A stretch of 64,000 bases of DNA from contig NZ_CP060707.1 in assembly GCF_003048675.2 (NCBI RefSeq), positions 186,001 to 250,000 of the forward strand, written 5' to 3'. Under the pieces are notes generated by a model, which ran no database searches, was not told the DNA's origin, and worked only from the letters and a program-made list of their open reading frames with translations. The stretch is from Campylobacter concisus (GTDB lineage: Bacteria > Campylobacterota > Campylobacteria > Campylobacterales > Campylobacteraceae). The first letter of the stretch is position 1; every line of letters starts with the position of its first letter. Positions 51,761-60,216 of this stretch are shown here, piece after piece. Made by a program: the position numbers and the translations under genes.

Positions 51761-51918
51761 AGAGCGGCGTTGCTGCTCTTGCTCTTATAAATTTTAGCAA
51801 TGACAAAAAGCACAAGCAAGGGCACGCTTATATACCAAAACATGCAGGCGATTAAGCCACCGACCATGAGAATGATAGGGAGCATAAACCCAGCCAAAAG
51901 AGCGCCTAAATAATCCAT
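51757..51918 (-). CDS. 53-residue membrane protein on the opposite strand
   Basis: A minus-strand frame with AAGGTGG seven bases before its ATG. One or two hydrophobic helices (LGALLAGFMLPIILMVGGLIA, FWYISVPLLVLFVIA) and a basic tail. Its end overlaps the E' stop by four bases. An opposing gene in a late operon is unusual; it could be a lysogenic conversion gene such as a superinfection exclusion protein. Real expression is unproven. Confidence 0.5.
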   Translation of the reverse strand: MDYLGALLAGFMLPIILMVGGLIACMFWYISVPLLVLFVIAKIYKSKSSNAAL

Positions 51919-51927
51919 TTTAACCAC

Positions 51928-51960
51928 CTTGTATAAAAATCACTAATATTTTACTAATAT
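51928..51960 (+). promoter_or_regulatory. CTTGTA motif, possible late promoter 4
   Basis: CTTGTATA at 51928-51935 and TAATAT at 51955-51960 with a 21-base spacer, 52 bases before the tape-measure gene. The first three bases also form part of the ribosome site of the opposing 53-residue gene. Confidence 0.25.
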
Positions 51961-51979
51961 CAAAATAAAAAGGCAATAT

Positions 51980-54391
51980 ATGGCACAAGAAGCAACATTA
52001 ACCTTTAACATGGAGCTTAAGGGGCTAAATAATATCTTAAAAGCCGTTGATAGAAGCACTATAAGCCTAGGCGATAAGCTAAATGCAAACATAAAATCAG
52101 GCATAGAAAAGTATAACACAGCCTTGCAAAAGCTAAAAGTTGAGCCGTTTCAAAAAGCAGGCTTTCACACACAAATGGCGAAGCTAAAAGAAGACCTGCA
52201 AAGAGCCACAAAAGCCAAGATCCGCATCGATATGGACGAGGCAAAGCAAAAGCTAGCAAATTTAAAAACCGAGATCGTCGCAAGCGTGGCATCAGTAGCA
52301 GCGATCGCAGCACCGATCAAAAGTGCGATTGATTTTGAAAGCTCGATGGCAGATGTAAAAAAAGTAGTTGATTTTAAAACGCCAGATGAGTTAAAGGAAT
52401 TTTCAAACCAAATTTTAAATATGAGCCGCGATATACCGCTAAGCGTAAATGAGATAGCATCAATAACAGCATCAGGCGGACAGCTTGGCATAGCAAAAGA
52501 AAATTTAATGGACTTTACACAAACGGCGGCAAAGATGGGAGTTGCTTTTGATATGAGCGCCAAAGAAGCAGGCGATAACATGGCAACACTTATGAATATT
52601 TTTAATATGAGTGTAGATGGCGTTAGAGGGCTTGGAGATACGATAAACCACCTATCTAACAACTCAGCATCAACGGCAAACAAGATAGTAAATGCAGTAG
52701 GTAGGATCGCAGGTAATGCAAAAGATATGGGGTTAAGTGCAGATGCGACAGCTGGACTTGCGAGTAGTTTTATCGCTCTTGGCAAGCAGCCAGAAGTAGC
52801 AGCAACGGCAATAAACTCAATGCTTACAGTATTGAATAACGCCGATAAAGCAGGTGGCGATCTCGAAAAAGCATTTAAAAGCATAGGGCTTAGCGGTAAA
52901 GAATTAAAAGCACAAATTTTAAAAAATCCACAAAAAGCGCTAACGGACTTCTTGCATACACTCTCAAAAGTCCCAAAAGAGAAAAAGACTGGCGTTTTAA
53001 CTACTATCTTTGGCAAAAATTTTGGGGATGATATTTCTTTGCTAACTGGTGCGATAGAGAACTTTGATAAGGCTATGGCACTAAGTGGTGACAATAAACG
53101 CTTTGGGTCAATGGAAGCGGAATTTCAATCAAGAAGTGATACTACGGAAAATAAAATTCAACTAATGAAAAACGCGTTAAATGAGCTTAGTGTAAGTTTT
53201 GGTAGGGTTTTTTTACCATATATTAAAAGAGGAGTAGAAAAAATCACGGAATTTATACAAAAAATAACCGAATTTGTGCGAAGTAATGAAGACCTAGTTA
53301 AAAAAATAGGTTTTAGTGTAGCTGCTTTTTTCGGCTTCAACGTGGCAATGACAACACTAAAAGCATCATCGGCGATTTTGACGCTCTCACTTGGTGGATA
53401 CCGCCAAATTTTAATGATGTTGCCTTTTGATTGTTTAAAGCTAAACGCATCTTTGTCGCAGTGCAATATCTTAATGAAGACAAAGGCGATGCTTTCAGGG
53501 CTTGTCAATAACAACTTAAAAAGCTTTAGATTGGCAAGCAGTGCAGCAAGTGGCGCATCTCTAGGATTTGTCGGAGGGCTTAAAAAGATAGTTTTAGGCT
53601 TTAGAGCGCTAAGCCTTGCATTTTTAAGTAATCCCATCGGTCTTGTTTTAGCAGCGATCGCAACGGCTGGAGCGCTAATCTATAAATATTGGGATCACGT
53701 AAAAGCTTTTTTGTTAGGCACATTTGAGGCACTTAGTCAAAATTGTGGGTGGCTCACAGATGCACTTAGTGGAGTTTGGAATAATGCCATAAAGCCTATT
53801 TTCTCAGGCATAGCCTCACTTTTTGAGCTACTTTTTAATCAAAGCAACGCCACATCCGAGGAGCTTGGCGCAGCAACAAACGCAGGGCGAGAGTTTGGGA
53901 AATGGATGAGCTATGCTTTAAATATTATTACATTCCCACTTCAAGCAGTATGTAACATTATAAACGCAATAGCGCTTATAATAGACATAGTGAGGCTTAA
54001 ATTTAGCACATGGATCGAAGAAGCAAAAAGCCTATTAAATGACCTTTTGGCATTTTTTCAGCCAGTAGTTGATGCATTTAATAGTATTGTAGATGGCTTT
54101 AAAAATCTCGATATAAGTGGCGGTTTAAAAGATATGCTAGGGGCTAAGGATGGAGCGGATCGCAGTTGGTATAACCCTTTAAATTTATTTTACGATAGCA
54201 AGCCAAAAACGCAAAGCACAAGCGGAGCGATAAGCGAGAACGCGGAAGCTAAAAGACAAAACGCAGCGAACAATAAAAATCAGACTATCAACGACAACAA
54301 AGTAGTAAATATCACGATGAGCGGGTCAAACGCCACGCCGCAGGCGGTAGCCAAAGCGGTGCAAAACTCGAGCTATAGTTATGGCGACTAA
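51980..54391 (+). CDS. Tape measure protein
   Basis: An 803-residue protein: coiled N-terminus, the TP901-type core (DFESSMADVKKVVDFKTPDELKEF, GAIENFDKAMALSG, ITASGGQLGI, GRIAGNAKDMGLSADATAGLASSFIALGKQPEVAATAINSM), hydrophobic helices (about 450-600) and a C-terminal flexible region. It sets tail length. A weak GGC ribosome site precedes it. Confidence 0.93.
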   Translation: MAQEATLTFNMELKGLNNILKAVDRSTISLGDKLNANIKSGIEKYNTALQKLKVEPFQKAGFHTQMAKLKEDLQRATKAKIRIDMDEAKQKLANLKTEIVASVASVAAIAAPIKSAIDFESSMADVKKVVDFKTPDELKEFSNQILNMSRDIPLSVNEIASITASGGQLGIAKENLMDFTQTAAKMGVAFDMSAKEAGDNMATLMNIFNMSVDGVRGLGDTINHLSNNSASTANKIVNAVGRIAGNAKDMGLSADATAGLASSFIALGKQPEVAATAINSMLTVLNNADKAGGDLEKAFKSIGLSGKELKAQILKNPQKALTDFLHTLSKVPKEKKTGVLTTIFGKNFGDDISLLTGAIENFDKAMALSGDNKRFGSMEAEFQSRSDTTENKIQLMKNALNELSVSFGRVFLPYIKRGVEKITEFIQKITEFVRSNEDLVKKIGFSVAAFFGFNVAMTTLKASSAILTLSLGGYRQILMMLPFDCLKLNASLSQCNILMKTKAMLSGLVNNNLKSFRLASSAASGASLGFVGGLKKIVLGFRALSLAFLSNPIGLVLAAIATAGALIYKYWDHVKAFLLGTFEALSQNCGWLTDALSGVWNNAIKPIFSGIASLFELLFNQSNATSEELGAATNAGREFGKWMSYALNIITFPLQAVCNIINAIALIIDIVRLKFSTWIEEAKSLLNDLLAFFQPVVDAFNSIVDGFKNLDISGGLKDMLGAKDGADRSWYNPLNLFYDSKPKTQSTSGAISENAEAKRQNAANNKNQTINDNKVVNITMSGSNATPQAVAKAVQNSSYSYGD

Positions 54392-54400
54392 GGGGTAGAT

Positions 54401-54772
54401 ATGAGGATAATAACGATTGATAAATATGTTTTTAGCATAGATGACAACGTCGCAGGTATAGAGAAAAATTTAAGCGTAAATTACGACAAGAAAAACACGA
54501 TCACAAGACCAGTATATACACATCTAGGCGGATATGATGAGGAATTTAGCTTTGAAGCTACTATATTGCTCGATGACGTGCTTAAATTTAGCGGATTTGA
54601 AGAGCTAGTAAAGCAGGCGATACCGCTTAAAATTTCAGCTTTTGATCTCGTGCGAGGCAACTATATACTTATCTACTCGATGACACAAAGCACCGATAAC
54701 TTTGTCAAACTCTTTTTTAATGGCATTTGGTATTACACAAAAAAAATCAGAATTTCAGGCTATTTACTATGA
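54401..54772 (+). CDS. Tail protein U (P2 type)
   Basis: A 123-residue protein after the tape measure, in the P2 order T-U-X-D. Blocks are VFSIDDNVAGIEKNLSVNYD and HLGGYDEEFSFEATILLDDVL with IWYTKKI-like end. Probably a tail-tip connector. Its end overlaps the next start (ATGA). Confidence 0.8.
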   Translation: MRIITIDKYVFSIDDNVAGIEKNLSVNYDKKNTITRPVYTHLGGYDEEFSFEATILLDDVLKFSGFEELVKQAIPLKISAFDLVRGNYILIYSMTQSTDNFVKLFFNGIWYYTKKIRISGYLL

Positions 54773-55251
54773 GCGATTTTAATCAATTCAGCAAAGAGGT
54801 CACAAGGGTATTAAGAAACGCGATGAATAGAACGCTCACAAAAGTATCAAAAGAGCAAAGAGAACTAATCGCAAAAAGAGTATCAATCAAAAAGAGATAC
54901 CTTGATAAAAAGCGTCTTGTAAGACGCGGAGCAAGGGCAGATGACCTAAGTATCAAAATATTTGCCATGCCAAAAGCTATAACGCCTTTCATGCTCGAAG
55001 CTCACGCAAGACCAAAAGGATATGACTACGGCATACCAAAGGGGCGGCATTTCTATGTTAGGGGGCTTACCAAAACAAGGCAGAACAAAGGCAACACAAG
55101 CGGATTTTTGACAGGTCAGGCAGTGGCAAAAGATGGCAGGAGCTTTTTTTATTTACGAAAACTATCCGATCTTGACACAGAGGCACTAAAGATAAGCGAT
55201 GCAGTGTTAGCTAAGGCAGAGTATATATTTTCGCAGGAGTTAAAAAAATGA
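54769..55251 (+). CDS. Minor tail protein, gpZ-like
   Basis: A 160-residue protein. The ATG overlapping the previous TGA was chosen instead of an earlier in-frame ATG at 54727. The sequence FSKEVTRVLRNAMNRTLTKVS, RVSIKKRYLDKKRLVRRG matches the prophage minor tail protein Z pattern. It is basic. Located between U and X, where P2 has none; lambda-like. Confidence 0.75.
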   Translation: MSDFNQFSKEVTRVLRNAMNRTLTKVSKEQRELIAKRVSIKKRYLDKKRLVRRGARADDLSIKIFAMPKAITPFMLEAHARPKGYDYGIPKGRHFYVRGLTKTRQNKGNTSGFLTGQAVAKDGRSFFYLRKLSDLDTEALKISDAVLAKAEYIFSQELKK

Positions 55252-55454
55252 AAATTTATATAGCAAAAGATGACGAGAGCATGGACATGATATGCTTTAA
55301 AATTTACGGCTCTTTAGATCAAAACGTTTATAGTGAATTTCTAAGAGAAAACGAGCATCTTTTACACAAAACAAAGCTAAAAAGTGGTGATGAGGTAAAT
55401 TTACCAAGCATCGAGCCCCAAGAAGAAAAAAAGGCTAAATACTTATGGGAATAG
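55248..55454 (+). CDS. Tail protein X
   Basis: A 68-residue P2 gpX-like protein with a LysM-like fold: AKDDESMDMICFKIYGSLDQ, VYSEFLRENEHLLHKT and SGDEVNLPSIE. It links tail parts in the baseplate. Starts over the stop of the previous gene. Confidence 0.88.
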   Translation: MKIYIAKDDESMDMICFKIYGSLDQNVYSEFLRENEHLLHKTKLKSGDEVNLPSIEPQEEKKAKYLWE

Positions 55455-56365
55455 CAGGATATAGAGCGCCAAAAATTAAAATCTTATATAACGGCGTAGA
55501 TAAAACGGATGAGATACCATGGATCGATATAGGCATAGACGACTACGAGAGTGACGAAAGTGATGTTTTAAATGTGCTTATGCACTGGAGCGCACCACTG
55601 CCAAGAGAAGAAGACGAGATTAAAATTTATATTGATGGTGCTTTTTTGGGTGATTTTACGATTGCCACGATAAAGTATAACTATAAGCAAAGCTACGAGA
55701 TCGAGGCAATATCGGCAAATTTTTTTAAAGCTTTTCGCGAAAAAAAGAACCGAACTTTTAAAGCTCAAAGCTATAAAGAAATTTTAAAATCGATAGCCAA
55801 AGAAAACGGCTATAACATCAAGATCGATTTTAGCCGAATGGACGAGGTAGGCGACATCGAGCAATACGACCTAAGCGACTGCGCGTTTTGTAAAAAGATA
55901 GCCGATGATCTCGAAATAACCTTTTGTGTGAAAAATAAAACGCTCATTTTTATAGACAAAGACAAGGATCATGACCGAGTAGAATATACCATAACCGAAG
56001 ACGAGATCATCGATCTAAACTACCAAATCAATCACACAAAAAAGTATAATGCTTGTGAGATAAAATGGTTTGACAGCGAAAAAAATAAATCAGTCGTCTC
56101 AAAGGTAGGAGAAGGAACACCAGTGCTTAAATTTAGCGACTTTGCACGTGATGAAGCAGAAGCACTATCAAAAGCAGAGGCAAAGCTAAAGAGGCAAAAA
56201 AATAGCGTATTAGCTGGCACCGTGTCGATACATGGTCGCCCATTTTTTGCAGGTGGGTATATTAATATCAAGCTCAAAGACGAGCCAAAAACGCTAAGAG
56301 CGATAATATCAAAGATCACGCATAGCATAAATAATAACTGGCTTAGCACTATTGAGTTTTTTTAA
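55445..56365 (+). CDS. Phage late control protein D / baseplate hub
   Basis: A 306-residue P2 gpD-type hub protein: YRAPKIKILYNGVDKTDEIP, FTIATIKYNYKQSYEIEAI, YDLSDCAFCKKIADDLEITF and HGRPFFAGGYINIKL. It forms the hub under the spike. Last gene of the prophage, 127 bases before attR. AGGATATAG-like site upstream. Confidence 0.92.
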   Translation: MGIAGYRAPKIKILYNGVDKTDEIPWIDIGIDDYESDESDVLNVLMHWSAPLPREEDEIKIYIDGAFLGDFTIATIKYNYKQSYEIEAISANFFKAFREKKNRTFKAQSYKEILKSIAKENGYNIKIDFSRMDEVGDIEQYDLSDCAFCKKIADDLEITFCVKNKTLIFIDKDKDHDRVEYTITEDEIIDLNYQINHTKKYNACEIKWFDSEKNKSVVSKVGEGTPVLKFSDFARDEAEALSKAEAKLKRQKNSVLAGTVSIHGRPFFAGGYINIKLKDEPKTLRAIISKITHSINNNWLSTIEFF

Positions 56366-56408
56366 CACAAAAATGTTACAAATGGAAACGAACCGAAAAA
56401 ATAAAATA

Positions 56409-56434
56409 TTTTTACGGAGTTAAAACGGAGTTAA
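56409..56434. promoter_or_regulatory. Putative integrase arm-type sites, right end
   Basis: TTTTTACGGAG (56409-56419) overlaps the first of two direct copies of ACGGAGTTAA (56414-56423 and 56425-56434). They match the ACGGAG words beside attL and the integrase gene. Confidence 0.55.
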
Positions 56435-56492
56435 GCAAAGCTTAAAGTGTTAAGTGCTAAATTTTCGGCGTTTTTATGCAGTTTTGCGGTCT

Positions 56493-56507
56493 CTACACGG
56501 GGCACCA
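56493..56507 (+). repeat. attR core
   Basis: CTACACGGGGCACCA, the same 15 bases that end tRNA-Lys(CTT). Upstream bases differ, so only the tRNA tail is duplicated here. Confidence 0.92.
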
Positions 56508-56513
56508 TCTTTT

Positions 56514-56588
56514 GGCCCATTCGTCTAGCGGTTAGGACACCAGCCTCTCACGTTGGTAACACGAGTTCGAGTCTCGTATGGGTCACCA
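56514..56588 (+). tRNA. tRNA-Glu (CTC)
   Basis: 75 bases with CCA. The acceptor GGCCCAT pairs with ATGGGTC (one G-T). The anticodon stem CCAGC/GTTGG encloses CTCTCAC, so the anticodon is CTC. It begins six bases after attR, so before integration it followed tRNA-Lys(CTT) closely. Confidence 0.93.
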
Positions 56589-57186
56589 TTTTTTTCTAAA
56601 TTTAACTCAAATTTTTAAAATTTACTGCTAGTGCAATAAATTTGACTAAAAAATGTTTAAAATTTCTTTCTATTTTTATAAAAGGTAAATTTGTTTTAAA
56701 AAGCTACCAGAGTTGCATATGTAGAAAGCAATGGAGCGCTCGTTTTCCACAGTAAAAATATTCTATATTTGTTTTTCAGTAAATTTTACATCTATGGATT
56801 ATAACGCTTTCTTTATTGCTTGCTAATATGCGAAGCAATTTTGGGTATTCAAATAGTAGAAATTATATCACAATGCCGTATTTTTAAAAATCTCATAATT
56901 ATTTCATGAAGGTCTAAAAAAACTTGTTTTTAATAACGGGGGAAGTGCTTGAGGTTTTGTAAAAGATTTTTAGGCGAAAACGGATCAGCAATTTATAAAA
57001 ATCTAGAGATTACAAATAATGATGAAATCATGACTGCTGGAGTTTGACATTTTCATTAAATCTTCTAGAAATACACAAATTTAAAATTTAGCTGCAATAT
57101 AAATTTGATAAATTTGCTGATTTTGACTTGATAAATTTGACTTATAAGATAAAAGGGGTAGGACGCATTAAAATACGCCCTTTTAT
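56589..57186. other. Sparse AT-rich stretch without an intact gene
   Basis: No gene with a start and ribosome site was found. 56950-57048 is open (TTG start; RFLGENGSAIYKNLEITNND) and may be a gene scrap, which suggests an older insertion or deletion site next to the tRNA. Confidence 0.5.
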
Positions 57187-57221
57187 AAATTTAAGATGAA
57201 AACTTGCTTGATCTTAAATTT
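57187..57221 (-). terminator. Probable terminator of the DUF4198 gene
   Basis: Eleven-base perfect arms AAATTTAAGAT and ATCTTAAATTT, three bases beyond the stop of the minus-strand gene. AT-rich stem, weak T tract. Confidence 0.45.
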
Positions 57222-57224
57222 GAT

Positions 57225-57977
57225 CTATTTTAGCTCAAACGCAAGTGTTGCAGCGATCGTCTCATCATCACAAATTTTTGAGTCAGCAAACGGCATTTTA
57301 TGCACAGTTTGCAGTAGCCATTTTCCAGGTTTAAGCGCAAGCACTTCTATCGTACCATCTGACTCAGTTTGGCCGTGAAATGCGCTTTTTTCTTTCAAAA
57401 AGCCATCAAATGTTCCATCAAGTGTAGCATTTTCTAGTGGTTTGCCTTCAAATAGAATTTTCACTTTAAATGGCACGCCCACTTTGAAATTTGCTGGATT
57501 GTCAAGTGGGACTATCTCTAGGCGTTGGTTGGACGGCTTTGTGACTGAGCTATCTTTTGCGTTTTTATTTATGACGCCTTTTGCGCTCATGCTCGCTTTT
57601 TTGCAGTATTTGGCGTCCTTGATGTCCTCTTTGGTTTTGCCCATGTGCCATGTGCCATCGCTCGCTTTTGTCCAAAACGTAGGCTTGTACTCGCCAGCTA
57701 TAAGGTATGAGCCGTCCTCTAGTTTGGCTCTTTCATAATGGTAGTTTTCGCCGCTTTGTTTTAGGCTCAGTTTTTCGCCATTTTTGTTTATAATGTATGG
57801 GGCTTCAAATAGTCCGGTCTTGTTGTCTGGGATCTTTTCAACAGTTGGGAAGTCGTCTGCGTAGCCGATATCAACGCTTGTTACCTCTTTGCTGCTTCCA
57901 AAAAGCCAAAATTCGTGAGCTAAAGAGTGACTGCTAAAAGCCGCCAAAGCCAAAAGTGCAAATAAATGCTTGTTCAT
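57225..57977 (-). CDS. Periplasmic DUF4198 protein
   Basis: A 250-residue protein with a signal peptide (MNKHLFALLALAAFSSHSLA) whose cleavage would leave His as first residue (HEFWLFGSS). DUF4198 proteins occur near metal importers, and some are thought to bind nickel or copper. The C-terminal domain (LEIVPLDNPANFKVGVPFKVKILF, LKPGKWLLQTVHK) is Ig-like. No transporter gene is adjacent. AAAGGATAT precedes the start. Confidence 0.85.
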   Translation of the reverse strand: MNKHLFALLALAAFSSHSLAHEFWLFGSSKEVTSVDIGYADDFPTVEKIPDNKTGLFEAPYIINKNGEKLSLKQSGENYHYERAKLEDGSYLIAGEYKPTFWTKASDGTWHMGKTKEDIKDAKYCKKASMSAKGVINKNAKDSSVTKPSNQRLEIVPLDNPANFKVGVPFKVKILFEGKPLENATLDGTFDGFLKEKSAFHGQTESDGTIEVLALKPGKWLLQTVHKMPFADSKICDDETIAATLAFELK

Positions 57978-58434
57978 TACATATCCTTTCAGATTAAATT
58001 GTCTATTTTTCTATTTCTAATATATGTCACAAAAAAATATTGTTAAATTTCTACATGACTAAATTTTCGCTATTTACTTAACAATTTAGTAATCAAAAAC
58101 TGATTTTATTCATTTAAATTTATAAAATAACATAAGTATTAAAAAAATACTTTTAACAACTGAAATTACGAGATATAAATCAGTTGTGCAATTATATCAA
58201 AAATAATAATTAATATCAATATAAAATTAAATTTTATCCACAAAGGGATAAACCAAAAATAAATTTTGTCTTTACCATTTATATAACTAAAAAGTTTTAT
58301 TTCTGAAAATATTTTATATAAAAATTCTTTTTTCTCATTATATTTTAATATTTAATTAAGATTATATCCTTTATAATGTCACTAAATTATTTTTAAAAAA
58401 TATAACTTTATAGTTATTTCCAAGGAAGGTTAAG
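57978..58434. other. AT-rich divergent promoter region
   Basis: About 457 bases between the DUF4198 gene and the TpsB gene, with no gene seen. It holds both promoters. AATAATAATTAATATCAAT near 58202 has an AT palindromic look as in Fur boxes, but this is weak. Confidence 0.4.
58372..58377 (+). promoter_or_regulatory. Putative -10 box of the two-partner secretion operon
   Basis: TATAAT 57 bases before the TpsB start, in a very AT-rich region. No clear -35. Confidence 0.45.
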
Positions 58435-60207
58435 ATGAGAACTCTCTTATCTTTAAGCATGGTGTGTGCTGCGCTACTTGCTAATGAGACTAATCTAAAA
58501 AACGAGTTAAACAACGAAGAGATTAGGGCGAATATGGCAAGCTCTTTTAACGAAAGCTCCAACATAAATTTACTTAACGAAAAACCAACTTCAGAAGGTA
58601 AGCTAAATTTAAACGAAACCCCATGCTTTAAAATAGATAAAATTTCACTTCTTAGTGAGAACGAAGTAGCTAGCTTTAATGCTAGTAGTGGTGCTGATGA
58701 GGCTATAATAAGAAAAGCTTATAATACAAACTACTCTAAATTTAACTCTATTTTAGAGGCTAGCTTAAACAAGCTTGACTTTAAATCTGGCAGCTGTCTT
58801 GGCAAAAACTCTATCAATCTAATCATAAACTCTTTTAATAACGAGATAATAAAAAGTGGCTATATCACTTCAAGTGCGAGCCTAGTTACAAAGAGCCTAA
58901 AAGATGCCAAGCTAGAGTTTGTCATAAATCTTGGTCTAATAGATGATATAAGCATCAATGAGCTTGACACTCAAAGAAATAGAGCGAGCCTATTTAGCGC
59001 ATTTGGTGAGTACTCTCATAAAAATAAAGTGGCAAACATAAGAGATATCGAGCAGGCTCTTGAGTCACTTCAAAACGTCTCGAAAAATGACGTTAGTATT
59101 AAATTCTTACCTTCAAATAGAGCTGGCTTTTCAAATATAGTGATCACTAGAGTTGATAGCTTCCCTCTAAAAGCTGCTATAAGCATTGATAACCTTGGCT
59201 CAAAACAAAGCGGCAAGTATCAAGGAATGCTAAATTTAAGCACGCTAAATTTACTTGGATTTAACGAAATTTTTAGCTTCTCACGTGGCAAAGATATATT
59301 TAAAAAATATGAGGTCACAAATAAATTTAATGGCGCTAGTGATCACGGAGCTTCAAATAACTACTATTACGGCTTTAGTATCCCATTTGGCTATTTCATG
59401 CTTGAGTATGAAAAGAGTAAATATGACTACGCCCAGATCATAAACGCAGCCTACAACCTCTACACATATAAAGGTAGAAGCGAGAGTGACTCACTAAGCC
59501 TTGCTTATACATTTTATAGGGACTCAAATTTTAAAAATAGCGCCTATGTAAAGCTATTTAAGAGAAAAAATAAAAACTATCTAGAGGACTACGAGCTAGA
59601 TAACCAAGCTAGAAGAAATGCTGGATATGAGGTAGGCGTAAAAACAAGCTACAACTCATATAATCAAGCTTTTAGCACTAAGCTAGCTTATAAAAAGGGC
59701 ACTGGGATATTTAACTCACAGCCTGATCCTTTAGAGGATAGTGGCGAGGCAACATCTAGGTTTGCTCTAATAAATTTAAACCTAAACTACAAATATAAAT
59801 TTGAACTTCCACTAAGCTACGATCTAAATATCAACGCAAGATATGGTCTAAATAGACTAAGCTTGCAAGATAAATTTAGTATCGGTGGATACTACAGTGT
59901 TAGAGGATTTGACGGGGAGAGCTCGCTTGTTGGAAATCACGGAGTAAGCGTAAGAAATACCCTCTCATATAACTACTATAAGAGCAACTCTGTCTATGCA
60001 GGGCTTGACGCTGGCATGGTAAGAGCCCCAAGTAGTGGCATAAAGGATAAAAACACCCTTGCAGGATACGCCATAGGTCTAAGAGGCAGCATAAAAGCCT
60101 ACAACAACCTAAGCTACGACATATCTGTCTCTAAACCTATTTATAAACCAAAGAGCTTTGAAACTAAATCAACAAATGTAAATTTCATCATAAGCTACGA
60201 ATTTTAA
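58435..60207 (+). CDS. Two-partner secretion outer-membrane transporter (TpsB, ShlB/FhaC family)
   Basis: A 590-residue protein with a short signal sequence (MRTLLSLSMVCAALLA). Residues about 60-200 fit the two POTRA domains; residues about 210-590 form the 16-strand barrel, with the diagnostic loop-6 motif VRGF (RGFDGESSL) and a terminal aromatic (SYEF). It exports its partner TpsA across the outer membrane. AAGGAAGG lies just upstream; the TpsA gene follows after nine bases. Confidence 0.93.
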   Translation: MRTLLSLSMVCAALLANETNLKNELNNEEIRANMASSFNESSNINLLNEKPTSEGKLNLNETPCFKIDKISLLSENEVASFNASSGADEAIIRKAYNTNYSKFNSILEASLNKLDFKSGSCLGKNSINLIINSFNNEIIKSGYITSSASLVTKSLKDAKLEFVINLGLIDDISINELDTQRNRASLFSAFGEYSHKNKVANIRDIEQALESLQNVSKNDVSIKFLPSNRAGFSNIVITRVDSFPLKAAISIDNLGSKQSGKYQGMLNLSTLNLLGFNEIFSFSRGKDIFKKYEVTNKFNGASDHGASNNYYYGFSIPFGYFMLEYEKSKYDYAQIINAAYNLYTYKGRSESDSLSLAYTFYRDSNFKNSAYVKLFKRKNKNYLEDYELDNQARRNAGYEVGVKTSYNSYNQAFSTKLAYKKGTGIFNSQPDPLEDSGEATSRFALINLNLNYKYKFELPLSYDLNINARYGLNRLSLQDKFSIGGYYSVRGFDGESSLVGNHGVSVRNTLSYNYYKSNSVYAGLDAGMVRAPSSGIKDKNTLAGYAIGLRGSIKAYNNLSYDISVSKPIYKPKSFETKSTNVNFIISYEF

Positions 60208-60216
60208 GGATAAAAT

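Larger units (their letters stand above)
24592..56507. mobile_element. Complete-looking tailed prophage (lambda/HK97-type head, P2-type tail)
   Basis: About 31.9 kb between two 15-bp direct repeats in the 3' end of tRNA-Lys(CTT). It carries a tyrosine integrase next to attL, a leftward early operon (26021-32327), a repressor with operator, a moron pair, and rightward packaging, head, tail and lysis genes ending in gpD beside attR. No core structural gene looks broken. DNA packaging follows the terminase GpA type, the tail is contractile (sheath, tube, baseplate J), so the virion should be a myovirus. No zonula occludens toxin homologue was seen. Confidence 0.93.

Noticed and set aside
24592-56507. 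Zonula occludens toxin or other recognised toxin gene in the prophage
   Set aside because: Some C. concisus prophages carry zot, so it was looked for; no Zot-like ATPase was found among the prophage proteins.
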